Assembly (NCBI GenBank): GCA_002390425.1
Contig: DGPL01000060.1
Location: 1 to 64,000, forward strand
Length of the DNA stretch: 64,000 bases
From: Kordiimonadaceae bacterium UBA4441
Lineage (GTDB): Bacteria; Pseudomonadota; Alphaproteobacteria; Sphingomonadales; Emcibacteraceae
Reading direction: 5' to 3'
Under the pieces are notes generated by a model. It was not told where the DNA came from, made no database searches, and saw only the letters and a list, made by a program, of their open reading frames with translations. Positions 52,400-60,505 of the stretch are shown here, in pieces; position 1 is the first letter of the stretch, and the number at the start of each line of letters is the position of its first letter. Both the position numbers and the translations under genes were made by a program.

Positions 52400-52936
52400 A
52401 TAGCTAAGAGACCAATGCAAGGCCCAGCGTCAAAAAAAGGACCGAGGGTCAACGATGATATTTTAGAAGATGAAGTAAGACTGATTGACGATAGTGGTGA
52501 AAACCATGGCGCAGTTTCAATTGATAAAGCTTTAGAAATGGCAAAAATTGCAGGCTTAGATCTCGTCGAAATATCACCAAATGCAACTCCCCCAGTTTGT
52601 AAAATTCTTGATTACGGCAAGTATAAGTATGAGGCACAGAAGAAGGCGTCTCTTGCAAAGAAGAACCAGAAAACTGTAGAGGTAAAAGAGATCAAACTTC
52701 GTCCTGGCATTGAAAAGCATGACTATGATGTAAAAATGCGCTCCATTGATAAATTCTTAAACGCTGGCGATAAAGTTAAAGTTACACTTCGCTATCGCGG
52801 TCGTGAAATGGCCCACCAAGAAATTGGTATGGACGTTTTAAACCGTGTTCGCGATCAATTTGCGGAAGTAACAAAGATTGAACAAATGCCGAAAATGGAA
52901 GGCCGGCAAATGATCATGATTTTAGCCCCTAAATAG
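52400..52936 (+). CDS. infC: Translation initiation factor IF-3 (probable AUA start)
   Basis: The protein is IF-3: GPRVNDDILEDEVRLID, then DYGKYKYEAQKKASLAKKNQ, the linker VKEIKLRPGI and the C-terminal RYRGREMAHQEIGMDVL. From ATG 52415 it is 173 residues, but GGAG at 52389-52392 is 7 bases before ATA 52400, in the same frame and directly after an in-frame stop (52397-52399). From ATA the N-terminus is (M)AKRPMQGPASKKGPRVN, the usual IF-3 beginning. Non-AUG starts on infC, classically AUU in E. coli, allow IF-3 to limit its own synthesis. I therefore favour 52400. Confidence 0.94.
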   Translation: MAKRPMQGPASKKGPRVNDDILEDEVRLIDDSGENHGAVSIDKALEMAKIAGLDLVEISPNATPPVCKILDYGKYKYEAQKKASLAKKNQKTVEVKEIKLRPGIEKHDYDVKMRSIDKFLNAGDKVKVTLRYRGREMAHQEIGMDVLNRVRDQFAEVTKIEQMPKMEGRQMIMILAPK

Positions 52937-52960
52937 AAGCCCGCTAAATATTTTTAATAA

Positions 52961-52987
52961 GGCAAGTTCTTCGAGCTTGCCTTTTTT
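52961..52987 (+). terminator. Intrinsic terminator after infC
   Basis: GGCAAG and CTTGCC pair around a nine-base loop, followed by TTTTTT. It ends the thrS-infC transcript; the next ORF's nominal ATG begins directly at the end of the T-run. Confidence 0.85.
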
Positions 52988-53695
52988 ATGCCCAACAAAC
53001 TTTTTATATTAAATAATAAATTACTGCCTATAATAAAATTAACCGTATGTCGATCCAAAAATCTGGGGAACATTATTAATAAAAAAATTATATTTACTAT
53101 TATCGCTCTTTTTTCAATTTTGCCTTTTACGGCAAACGCGCAATATTCACCTAATGGAATATATGCCGTTCTTGAAGCCGGAACAGTTCAAAATAAAGTT
53201 GCATTAAGTGGTGACCTTGCCGGCCTTGCTAAAACAGAGAATTCAAGTGGTTCATTTGGTGCCGCTATTGGTTACCGCGCCTTAGTGAGCAATAATTTAA
53301 TTTTCGGGGGTGAATTAAATATTGCATCAACAAATGCAAGTAACACTGTAAATGACGGAGTATCCGTTCGAGCTTATGAAGGTGACCTTATTAGTGGCCT
53401 ATATTTAACAGGCGGCGTTTTACTTAGCAGAGAGACTAACGCAATGATTTATGCATTAATAGGCGTTAGCAGCACGAAAGGCGACAGCACATTAGAGAAT
53501 TTAGGCACTGGCAATATTCAATCAATTGAAGAAAGCGGTGAAGGATTTTCTTTCGGCGCGGCCGTTGAATTTGGATTAACTGATAATTTCGGCGTAAGGG
53601 CTAAAATGATACACACCAAATACAATGAAGGCGATTCTGCAGATTTAAGAATTAGCGATACATCCATAATGGGGGGCCTCGTCATTAAATTCTAA
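52988..53695 (+). CDS. Outer-membrane beta-barrel protein (start uncertain)
   Basis: The frame encodes a signal peptide (KKIIFTIIALFSILPFTANAQ) and then a beta-barrel of about 185 residues with alternating strands (GIYAVLEAGTVQ, SGSFGAAIGYRAL, FSFGAAVEFGLTDNFGVRAK) and a C-terminal phenylalanine (GGLVIKF), the signature for insertion by the Bam machinery. The annotated ATG (52988) abuts the infC terminator and leaves about 30 extra residues before the signal; no other ATG or GTG is in frame before it. A non-AUG start (an ATT follows a GGGGA near 53070) is possible. Probably a small OmpA/OmpW-like porin. Confidence 0.8.
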   Translation: MPNKLFILNNKLLPIIKLTVCRSKNLGNIINKKIIFTIIALFSILPFTANAQYSPNGIYAVLEAGTVQNKVALSGDLAGLAKTENSSGSFGAAIGYRALVSNNLIFGGELNIASTNASNTVNDGVSVRAYEGDLISGLYLTGGVLLSRETNAMIYALIGVSSTKGDSTLENLGTGNIQSIEESGEGFSFGAAVEFGLTDNFGVRAKMIHTKYNEGDSADLRISDTSIMGGLVIKF

Positions 53696-53699
53696 AAAT

Positions 53700-54041
53700 T
53701 TATACCAGACGCGCTCCGTTAGGAACTGGGCGCTCTGGTTGTGCAATTACAACCGCACCATCCTCGTCATAAAATCCTGTTAGCAAAAATTCTGATTTAA
53801 TCGGTCCAATTTGCATAGGTGGAAAATTTACCACGGCAACAATTTGTCGGCCGATTAAATCCTCAGGCTTATAATGAACTGTAATTTGCGCGCTTGATTT
53901 TTTAACGCCCAAATCTCCACCAAAATCAACCCAAACTTTATAAGCAGGTTTTCTCGCTTCAGGAAATTCTTCTGCACGGACAACCGTTCCTATTTTAATT
54001 TCTACCTTTTGGAAATCATCCCAACTAATCGTTTCGCTCAT
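53700..54041 (-). CDS. csaA: tRNA-binding-domain protein, CsaA-like
   Basis: A 113-residue OB-fold protein: VEIKIGTVVRAEEFPEARKP, YKVWVDFGGDLGVKKSSAQI, then GRQIVAVVNFPPMQIGPIKS and the C-terminal ERPVPNGARLV. That is the CsaA/MetG-C-terminal type. CsaA has been described as a protein-export chaperone; tRNA binding is the ancestral property. It is coupled to the TraB gene (TAATG overlap). Confidence 0.93.
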   Translation of the reverse strand: MSETISWDDFQKVEIKIGTVVRAEEFPEARKPAYKVWVDFGGDLGVKKSSAQITVHYKPEDLIGRQIVAVVNFPPMQIGPIKSEFLLTGFYDEDGAVVIAQPERPVPNGARLV

Positions 54042-54937
54042 TATTGCACCCTTTTAATCATATAGCCTTTATCTGATAACAGCTTAATCACACCATCTTC
54101 ACCAACAAAATGAGACGCACCCGCTACCACTAAAGTATTTTGTTTTTTAGTTAGTAGTTCTTCAACAACAGGAATCCAATTATTATTTCTTTGCACCAAA
54201 AGCTTTTGATAAACATCTTCCTGTTGAAACATTGGCTTAATCAATGTTTCAATCATTAATTCCTCATCCCCTGATGACCAACTATCGATCATATCCAAGG
54301 TGACTTTCTCAATATCTTTTAATTGGTCAATTGTATCCCTTAACATTTCTGCCTGTGTCTCTAGCGGATGATCATAAAGCGTTGCCATTTGTTCTTCTAA
54401 TTTCTCAAGAGCAGAAATTTTAATGTCGCGCGACGCTATATTTTTTTCAATATATTTATCGACACCTGAATCAGGGTTCCAACCTTCGCGGATGATCGCA
54501 CTGACAGACAAAGCTACAGATGCAAACCACGGTTTAAAATTAATTATTGATGCCGGCGGTATGCCTGATGCTAGCGCTTGCTCATTAATAAAATCCATTT
54601 CATCTTTTGACAAATAATTACTTAAACTATCACCCGGCGCTAGCATGCCATTTTGCAATGTTAATTGTTGGGCATGCCTTTGTTTTTCTGGTGTCATATG
54701 AACTTCAAATACAACCTCATCAGCCTCTTCAACGATCTCTTTTAAAGTGCCACCATACCACTTCACATCATCTGGTAATAAATGAACAGAGCCTAAAAAA
54801 TATACTTTTGACTGATCTTGTTCGATCGACCATATAGCAGGCTTCGCATTTAAATCTTCTTCTGCTGCTGTCGCAACAAAGCTCATAGGAATAATAATGA
54901 GTAGAATTATAAAAGGTATTTTTAATATGGATTTCAT
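54041..54937 (-). CDS. TraB/GumN-family protein
   Basis: A 298-residue exported protein: a signal peptide (FIILLIIIPMSFVATAAEED), then the TraB/GumN core with IWSIEQDQSKVYFLGSVHLL (GSxH motif), the long helical middle, and VAGASHFVGEDGVIKLLSDK near the C-terminus (second GxxH motif). The family (Pfam TraB_PrgY_gumN) is thought to be a metalloprotease-like fold; the substrate is unknown. Periplasmic. Confidence 0.92.
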   Translation of the reverse strand: MKSILKIPFIILLIIIPMSFVATAAEEDLNAKPAIWSIEQDQSKVYFLGSVHLLPDDVKWYGGTLKEIVEEADEVVFEVHMTPEKQRHAQQLTLQNGMLAPGDSLSNYLSKDEMDFINEQALASGIPPASIINFKPWFASVALSVSAIIREGWNPDSGVDKYIEKNIASRDIKISALEKLEEQMATLYDHPLETQAEMLRDTIDQLKDIEKVTLDMIDSWSSGDEELMIETLIKPMFQQEDVYQKLLVQRNNNWIPVVEELLTKKQNTLVVAGASHFVGEDGVIKLLSDKGYMIKRVQ

Positions 54938-55058
54938 TTGATGATTCTTTCAGCAACAATACAATTATTTTTCCATTGTTAAGATGCTATATGAATATGT
55001 CAACTTTTTGATGGCAAACACATTGAAATCTAAAGGATTTTTTTCTTAACAAATACAC

Positions 55059-55087
55059 TTGCAATCCTATAAAAACCAAGCTATACA
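55059..55087 (+). promoter_or_regulatory. Sigma-70 promoter of rpmI-rplT
   Basis: TTGCAA (55059-55064), a 17-base spacer and TATACA (55082-55087). It would start a transcript near 55094, about 90 bases before rpmI. Confidence 0.55.
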
Positions 55088-55093
55088 CCGACC

Positions 55094-55183
55094 CTCAACG
55101 AGTGGTACGGCCTGTTAGGGCATGCCTATCTGCTCTTAAAGCTGGTCAGGGAAACCCGACGCATTAATTTAAAGGAAAGCTAA
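55094..55183 (+). ncRNA. Structured leader of rpmI-rplT (possible L20 autoregulatory site)
   Basis: The 90-base leader is clearly richer in G+C than the surrounding intergenic sequence. It contains GTC-A-GGG-AAA-CCC-GAC (55145-55160), a six-pair hairpin with one bulged A, and the perfect palindrome GGCATGCC. In E. coli and Bacillus the rpmI-rplT operon is repressed by L20 through its leader. By position this may serve the same role; I cannot match it to a known leader by eye. Confidence 0.45.
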
Positions 55184-55381
55184 ATGCCCAAATTGAAGAC
55201 GAAAAGTAGCGTCAAAAAACGCTTCAAACTTACCGCCTCAGGCAAAGTTAAGTCATCACAAGCTGGTAAACAGCACGGTATGATTAAACGCACAAACAAA
55301 CAAATTCGCAATCAACGTGGTACGACGATCCTTAGTGATCAAGACGCACGTATTGTGAAAAAATTTATGCCTTACGGTTAA
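55184..55381 (+). CDS. rpmI: 50S ribosomal protein L35
   Basis: A 65-residue L35: KLKTKSSVKKRFKLTASGKV, then GMIKRTNKQIRNQRGTTIL. It has the standard length and a good AAGGA ribosome-binding site. It is followed by rplT after 12 bases. Confidence 0.98.
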   Translation: MPKLKTKSSVKKRFKLTASGKVKSSQAGKQHGMIKRTNKQIRNQRGTTILSDQDARIVKKFMPYG

Positions 55382-55393
55382 GGGAGCAATAAA

Positions 55394-55750
55394 ATGGCAC
55401 ACGTAAAACGGGGCGTAACTTCAAAAGCCCGTCACAAAAAAGTTCTTAATGCCGCTAAAGGTTACCGCGGTCGTCGTAAATCCACTATTCGCGTTGCGAT
55501 GCAGGCTGTTGAAAAAGCAGGCCAATATGCATATCGTGACCGTAAAGTCCGTAAGCGCCAATTTCGCGCCCTTTGGATCCAGCGTATTAACGCTGCGGCA
55601 CGGCTTGAAGGTTTAACATACTCACGATTTATGAACGGCCTAAAACTCGCAGGCATCGAACTTGACCGTAAAGTTTTGGCTGATTTAGCCGTTCGTGAAC
55701 CAGAAGCATTTAAAGCAATCGCTGAACAAGCTAAAGCTGCAGCCGCTTAA
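55394..55750 (+). CDS. rplT: 50S ribosomal protein L20
   Basis: A 118-residue L20: AHVKRGVTSKARHKKVLNAA, KGYRGRRKSTIRVAMQAVEK, then the C-terminal globular part (LWIQRINAAARLEGLTYSRF). It is needed for early 50S assembly and may regulate its own operon through the leader. Confidence 0.98.
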   Translation: MAHVKRGVTSKARHKKVLNAAKGYRGRRKSTIRVAMQAVEKAGQYAYRDRKVRKRQFRALWIQRINAAARLEGLTYSRFMNGLKLAGIELDRKVLADLAVREPEAFKAIAEQAKAAAA

Positions 55751-55784
55751 TTACTTCAAAACGTTCAAAAAATTATCAAGTTTG

Positions 55785-55817
55785 AGGAGCCTGCCGCTTG
55801 GCAGTGGGCTCCTTTTT
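55785..55817 (+). terminator. Intrinsic terminator between rplT and pheS
   Basis: GGAGCC and GGCTCC pair, with an inner TGCC-GCTT-GGCA hairpin, followed by TTTTTCTTT. It separates the ribosomal operon from pheST, or acts as an attenuator within it; no Phe-rich leader peptide is visible. Confidence 0.85.
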
Positions 55818-55866
55818 CTTTATGTTCAATTTAATTTATATATTTAAAAATTTTGGGTAGGAAATA

Positions 55867-56958
55867 ATGCAAGACCTCCAAACACTGGAAACAGAAATTA
55901 CCGCAAACATTGGAGCCGCCAACGATCTAGATTCTGTCGAAGCGATCAGAATTGCTGAACTAGGTAAAAAAGGCCGTGTTAGTTTGCTAATGCGCGAACT
56001 GGGCAAAATGACCCCAGATGAGAAAAAAGAATTTGGCCCAAAATTAAACCAGCTGAAAAACTATTTGAATGATGCAATTATCAACAGAAAAGAAGATTTA
56101 GAAGCTGCCGAACTTAATCAAAAGTTAGCGGAAGAACGTGTTGATATCACTCTTTCAAAAGCAGCGCCAGAATTAGGAAGCATCCATCCCATAAGTCAGG
56201 TGATCGATGAAGCCACAGAAATATTCACTGAAATGGGTTTTTCAGTTGCAGAAGGTCCAGAAATTGAGGAAGATTTTTATAATTTCTCTGCGTTAAATAT
56301 ACCAGAATCCCACCCCGCAAGACAAATGCATGATACTTTCTACTTTCCGGAAGATGAAGACGGCAACCGTAAAGTATTACGAACACATACATCGCCCGTA
56401 CAAATTCGCACAATGATGGGGGGCGAGCCGCCTTACCGCATTATTGCCCCGGGTCGCACCTATAGAAATGACAGTGATGCAACGCATACGCCGATGTTCC
56501 ATCAAGTTGAAGCCCTGGTTATTGATAAGAACATTCATATGGGACATCTTAAATGGTGCATCGAAGAATTTTGCCGTAAATTTTTTGAAGTTGATAATGT
56601 CAAAATCCGGTTTCGTCCAAGTTATTTCCCTTTCACAGAACCTTCAGCCGAAGTTGATATTGGCTGCACCTTTAAAAATGGTGAAGTTTTAATCGGCGAA
56701 GGCGACGATTGGTTAGAGATTATGGGATGCGGCATGGTCAATGAACGTGTTCTAGAAAATGTGAACCTTGACCCTTCTGAATACCAAGGTTTCGCATTCG
56801 GAATGGGCCTTGACCGAATTTCAATGCTAAAATGGGGGATTCCAGATTTACGCGATTTCTTTGCTGCTGATCTTCGTTGGCTAAAGCATTATGGCTTCCA
56901 ATCACTGGATATCCCGTCTTTAAGCACAAGAACTTCCACAATTAAGGGGAGTAAATAA
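55867..56958 (+). CDS. pheS: Phenylalanyl-tRNA synthetase alpha subunit
   Basis: A 363-residue class II catalytic subunit: an N-terminal coiled coil (about 1-85), motif 1 (GSIHPISQVIDE), motif 2 (APGRTYRNDSDATHTPMFHQ) and motif 3 (FAFGMGLDRISMLKWGI). It charges tRNA-Phe with PheT, whose gene begins one base after the stop of this one. Confidence 0.98.
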   Translation: MQDLQTLETEITANIGAANDLDSVEAIRIAELGKKGRVSLLMRELGKMTPDEKKEFGPKLNQLKNYLNDAIINRKEDLEAAELNQKLAEERVDITLSKAAPELGSIHPISQVIDEATEIFTEMGFSVAEGPEIEEDFYNFSALNIPESHPARQMHDTFYFPEDEDGNRKVLRTHTSPVQIRTMMGGEPPYRIIAPGRTYRNDSDATHTPMFHQVEALVIDKNIHMGHLKWCIEEFCRKFFEVDNVKIRFRPSYFPFTEPSAEVDIGCTFKNGEVLIGEGDDWLEIMGCGMVNERVLENVNLDPSEYQGFAFGMGLDRISMLKWGIPDLRDFFAADLRWLKHYGFQSLDIPSLSTRTSTIKGSK

Positions 56959-56959
56959 T

Positions 56960-59350
56960 ATGAAATTTACATTATCCTGGCTTAAAACTTATCTTGATAC
57001 TGATGCTGATCTTCAAACGATTTCAGAAACATTAACTGCTATTGGATTAGAAGTAGAAGAAGTAATCGATCCTACAGAAGCATTAAAACCATTTGTGATT
57101 GCTAAAATTGAAGAAGCAGTGCAGCATCCCAATGCGGATAAACTACGTGTTTGTACGGTCAATAATGGATCTGAGATTATTCAGGTGGTTTGCGGTGCTC
57201 ATAATGCAAAAACTGGCCTTATTGTTGCATTTGCCCCTGATGGATGCGTCATTCCAACAAATGGTATGAAGCTTAAACCAACAAATATTCGTGGCGTTGA
57301 TAGTAACGGCATGATGTGTTCTGAACGTGAACTTGGTCTTGGGGACGATCATGACGGCATTATTGAATTGCCGTCTGATGCCCCAGTGGGTAAAAGCTTC
57401 GCGGAATATGCAGAACTTAATGATCCTACAATTGAAATTGCCATCACCCCAAATCATCAAGACGCACTAGGAATTTATGGTATCGCACGTGATCTTGCGG
57501 CGGCTGGTCTTGGAAAATTAAAAAAACCTGATACCTCACCCGTAAAAGGTACCTTTGAAAGTCCCATAAAAGTGAATATCGACAGTAAAGACGCCTGCCC
57601 GGTTTTTGCTGGTCGTTATATTCGTGGCGTCAAAAATGGACCAAGTCCTGATTGGATGCAAAAACGATTAATTTCACTTGGAATGAAGCCAATTTCAGCG
57701 CTCGTGGATATTACGAATTTCCTCACACACGACTATGGTCGTCCGCTTCACGTCTTTGATGCTGATAACATTAAAGGCGACCTTACTGTTCGCCTTTCAA
57801 AATCAGGGGAAACACTCGTTGCTCTTGATGAAAAAGAACACACTTTTGATAATGAAGCCTGTGTCATTTCAGATGATCACGGCATCAGTTCAATCGGCGG
57901 CATTATGGGCGGCGAAAACAGCGGCACATATGAAGATACCACAAATGTATTTTTAGAATGTGCGTGGTTTGATCCTATTCGTACGGCTAAGACAGGACGG
58001 AAGCTTAATATTGAAAGTGATGCAAGATATCGCTTTGAACGGGGTGTTGATCCCGCGACCGTTACCGACGGCATCGAACTGGCCACACGCTTAATCATGG
58101 ACATGTGCGGCGGAGAGCCAAGTGATGTTTATCTCGCCGGCGAAGTCCCCGTCATAAGCAAAACACTCACTATGCGCCCTGAGCGCGTTAATGAACTGGG
58201 CGGCGTAGATATAGAGAAGACAGAAATTATTTCAATTCTTGAGCGTTTAGGGTTTGATGTTGTTGATAGTGGTGCGACACTATCAGTTACAACACCGTCT
58301 TGGCGCTGTGATATTGACCGAGAACCAGACTTGGTTGAAGAAGTGCTCCGTATACATGGTTACGACAAAATACGTGTTGAGCCTCTGCCAGTATTCAGCC
58401 GAGATATTGTGACAGGTTTAAACCCAATGCAACGTCGCATTAGAATGGCAAAACGAACTGCAGCTGGCTTAGGCTTGCGCGAAGCGGTAACGTGGTCATT
58501 TCTTTCAAGCGATCAAGCAAGAATATTCGGCGAATTACCAGCGAGCCTAATTCTTGATAATCCTGTAAGTGCAGAAATGAATGCGATGCGTCCCAACCTT
58601 CTTCCAAATCTTATTACTGCAGCTGGCAGAAACATTGACCGGGGCTTTAAAAATGTTGCAATTTTTGAAGCAGGAAATCAATTTCATTCTGATAAGCCTG
58701 ATGGGCAACAATTTGTTCTCGCCGGAATTAGGCGCGGTGATAACCATGACCGTCATTGGAAAAACAATCCAGAAGCAATAGATGTTTATGATGCCAAAGC
58801 AGATGCAATTGCAGTCTTAAACGCCATCGGCGTTAATGCGGATAATGCACAAATAGTCGCTGAAGCACCCGACTGGTATCATCCTGGACGCAGCGGCGTT
58901 ATTCGATTAGGTCCAAAAAATATTATGGCTTATTTCGGGGAAATACACCCATCCGTTCTCAAAAAACTTGATGTTAAAGGCCCTCTCGTTGGTTTTGAAA
59001 TTATGCTGGGGAATATCCCATTACCAAGATCTAAATCTGGAAATAGCCGTGGACCACTAAGATCATCTGATTTCCAAGCTGTTGAACGAGATCTTGCCTT
59101 TGTGGTTGATAAGGATTTACCCGCTGAACAGATTTTCAAAATTGTCGGAAGCGCTGATAAGAAGCTCATAGATCAAATAAATGTATTTGATGTTTATTGG
59201 GGTAAAGGTATTGACGATGATAAAAAATCAATCGCAGTTAACTTCCGTATGCAACCTATGGATAAAACCATGACCGATGAAGAGATTGAAGCTTTAAGAC
59301 AAAAAGTCATTGATTTGGTTGCGAAAAAAGCTGGCGGAACCCTAAGATAG
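56960..59350 (+). CDS. pheT: Phenylalanyl-tRNA synthetase beta subunit
   Basis: A 796-residue subunit: the N-terminal tRNA-binding OB domain (FVIAKIEEAVQHPNADKLRV), the B3/B4 editing domain, B5 (EVPVISKTLTMRPERVNELG onward), the catalytic-like core, and the C-terminal FDX-ACB domain (SSDFQAVERDLAFVVDKDLP to the terminal VAKKAGGTLR). Full length. Confidence 0.98.
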   Translation: MKFTLSWLKTYLDTDADLQTISETLTAIGLEVEEVIDPTEALKPFVIAKIEEAVQHPNADKLRVCTVNNGSEIIQVVCGAHNAKTGLIVAFAPDGCVIPTNGMKLKPTNIRGVDSNGMMCSERELGLGDDHDGIIELPSDAPVGKSFAEYAELNDPTIEIAITPNHQDALGIYGIARDLAAAGLGKLKKPDTSPVKGTFESPIKVNIDSKDACPVFAGRYIRGVKNGPSPDWMQKRLISLGMKPISALVDITNFLTHDYGRPLHVFDADNIKGDLTVRLSKSGETLVALDEKEHTFDNEACVISDDHGISSIGGIMGGENSGTYEDTTNVFLECAWFDPIRTAKTGRKLNIESDARYRFERGVDPATVTDGIELATRLIMDMCGGEPSDVYLAGEVPVISKTLTMRPERVNELGGVDIEKTEIISILERLGFDVVDSGATLSVTTPSWRCDIDREPDLVEEVLRIHGYDKIRVEPLPVFSRDIVTGLNPMQRRIRMAKRTAAGLGLREAVTWSFLSSDQARIFGELPASLILDNPVSAEMNAMRPNLLPNLITAAGRNIDRGFKNVAIFEAGNQFHSDKPDGQQFVLAGIRRGDNHDRHWKNNPEAIDVYDAKADAIAVLNAIGVNADNAQIVAEAPDWYHPGRSGVIRLGPKNIMAYFGEIHPSVLKKLDVKGPLVGFEIMLGNIPLPRSKSGNSRGPLRSSDFQAVERDLAFVVDKDLPAEQIFKIVGSADKKLIDQINVFDVYWGKGIDDDKKSIAVNFRMQPMDKTMTDEEIEALRQKVIDLVAKKAGGTLR

Positions 59351-59445
59351 CGCAGAAAACAGCCCTTTACAGTAAAATTAACCATATTTAAAGATCATGC
59401 GATTATATTTACTATCGAATGAAACTGAGTGGATAGTGTGTAAAG

Positions 59446-60423
59446 ATGGCAGTACAAGAAGAACAAGTAAAAGTTCCCATCAAATGGCGAATGAAAGCCT
59501 GGTGGGAAGGTTATGACCTTGATAATGTTAAGGCAGCACTTGCTCGTGGGGGCGATGTCGAAGAAGAATTAAAAAATAATTCCGAGCCTGTCACACGAGA
59601 ACTTAAGCCTGAAGCTGATAATGATGAAGCAATGGTTTGGGATGATAAACGTCTCGAAACAGCCCAACTTATCTGGGGTGAGGGTTATTGCGGACCCGGC
59701 GGTTCTGAATATGTCACCAGTATGTCAAAATTACTTGGTATGACATCTAAAATGAGTGTTGCCGTCATTGGAGCAAGCCTTGGTGGTCCTTCACGCGTTC
59801 TAGCTAGCGAATTTGGCGCATGGATTACGGGGTAAGAAGAATCTGAAGAGCTTGCGAAAAAAGGAATGGAGCTTTCAACAAAAGCTGGGCTTGAGAGTAA
59901 AGCACCAATTCAACATTATGATCCAAGTAGTGAAGAACCATTTGAGCGGACATTTGATCGTGCTTATTCAAAAGAGGCTTTATATACGGTTGAAGATAAA
60001 CCGAAGCTTTTAAAAAATTTATTTGATAATTTAAAAGACAGCGGTCTATTCCTGATTAATGATTATACACTTGGTAATATGGATGCCCTAGGTAATAAAG
60101 ACGTTCAAAAATGGCTTAGGCAGGAACCAACCCAACCTTACCCAGTTCCCAGTGACGTGATGGAAAATTTACTAACGGATTGCGGGTATATACTTCGGGT
60201 TAATGAAGATATCACAGATCAGTATGTAGACATGATTGCTCGGAGTTGGGCCGGTGTTGGTGAAGTGATAGAGAGCTTAACCAATCACATAGAAGATCAA
60301 TCGGATACTATTCAGCGACTAGTAAAAGAAGCTGAATTTTGGATGCTTCGCTCAAAGATCATGAAAGAGGGCCATCTTAAAGCATGGCGTTTTCTCGCTT
60401 ATAAACCATCTGAAATTAAATAA
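59446..60423 (+). pseudogene. SAM-dependent methyltransferase-like gene with one in-frame stop
   Basis: One continuous frame of about 325 codons is interrupted only by TAA at 59833-59835. Before it: KVPIKWRMKAWWEGYDLDNV, WDDKRLETAQLIWGEGYCGP and the glycine motif VAVIGASLGGPSRVLASEFG, then ITG. After it: EESEELAKKGMELSTKAGLE in the same frame, then FDRAYSKEALYTVEDKPKLL, FDNLKDSGLFLINDYTLG and a C-terminal helical part. The glycine-rich motif and following acidic block look like a Rossmann methyltransferase. A single base change (for example TAT, TTA or CAA to TAA) explains the break, which is therefore recent, or is read through, or is an error. A restart at ATG 59866 would make a fragment lacking the SAM-binding motif. 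Confidence 0.8.
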
Positions 60424-60505
60424 GCGGTCCGAAATAGACGTTAACTGTAAAATAATCGAACGCTGGGCTTGTATGTTATAGTAAACTAATGATAAAAGCC
60501 CCTTC

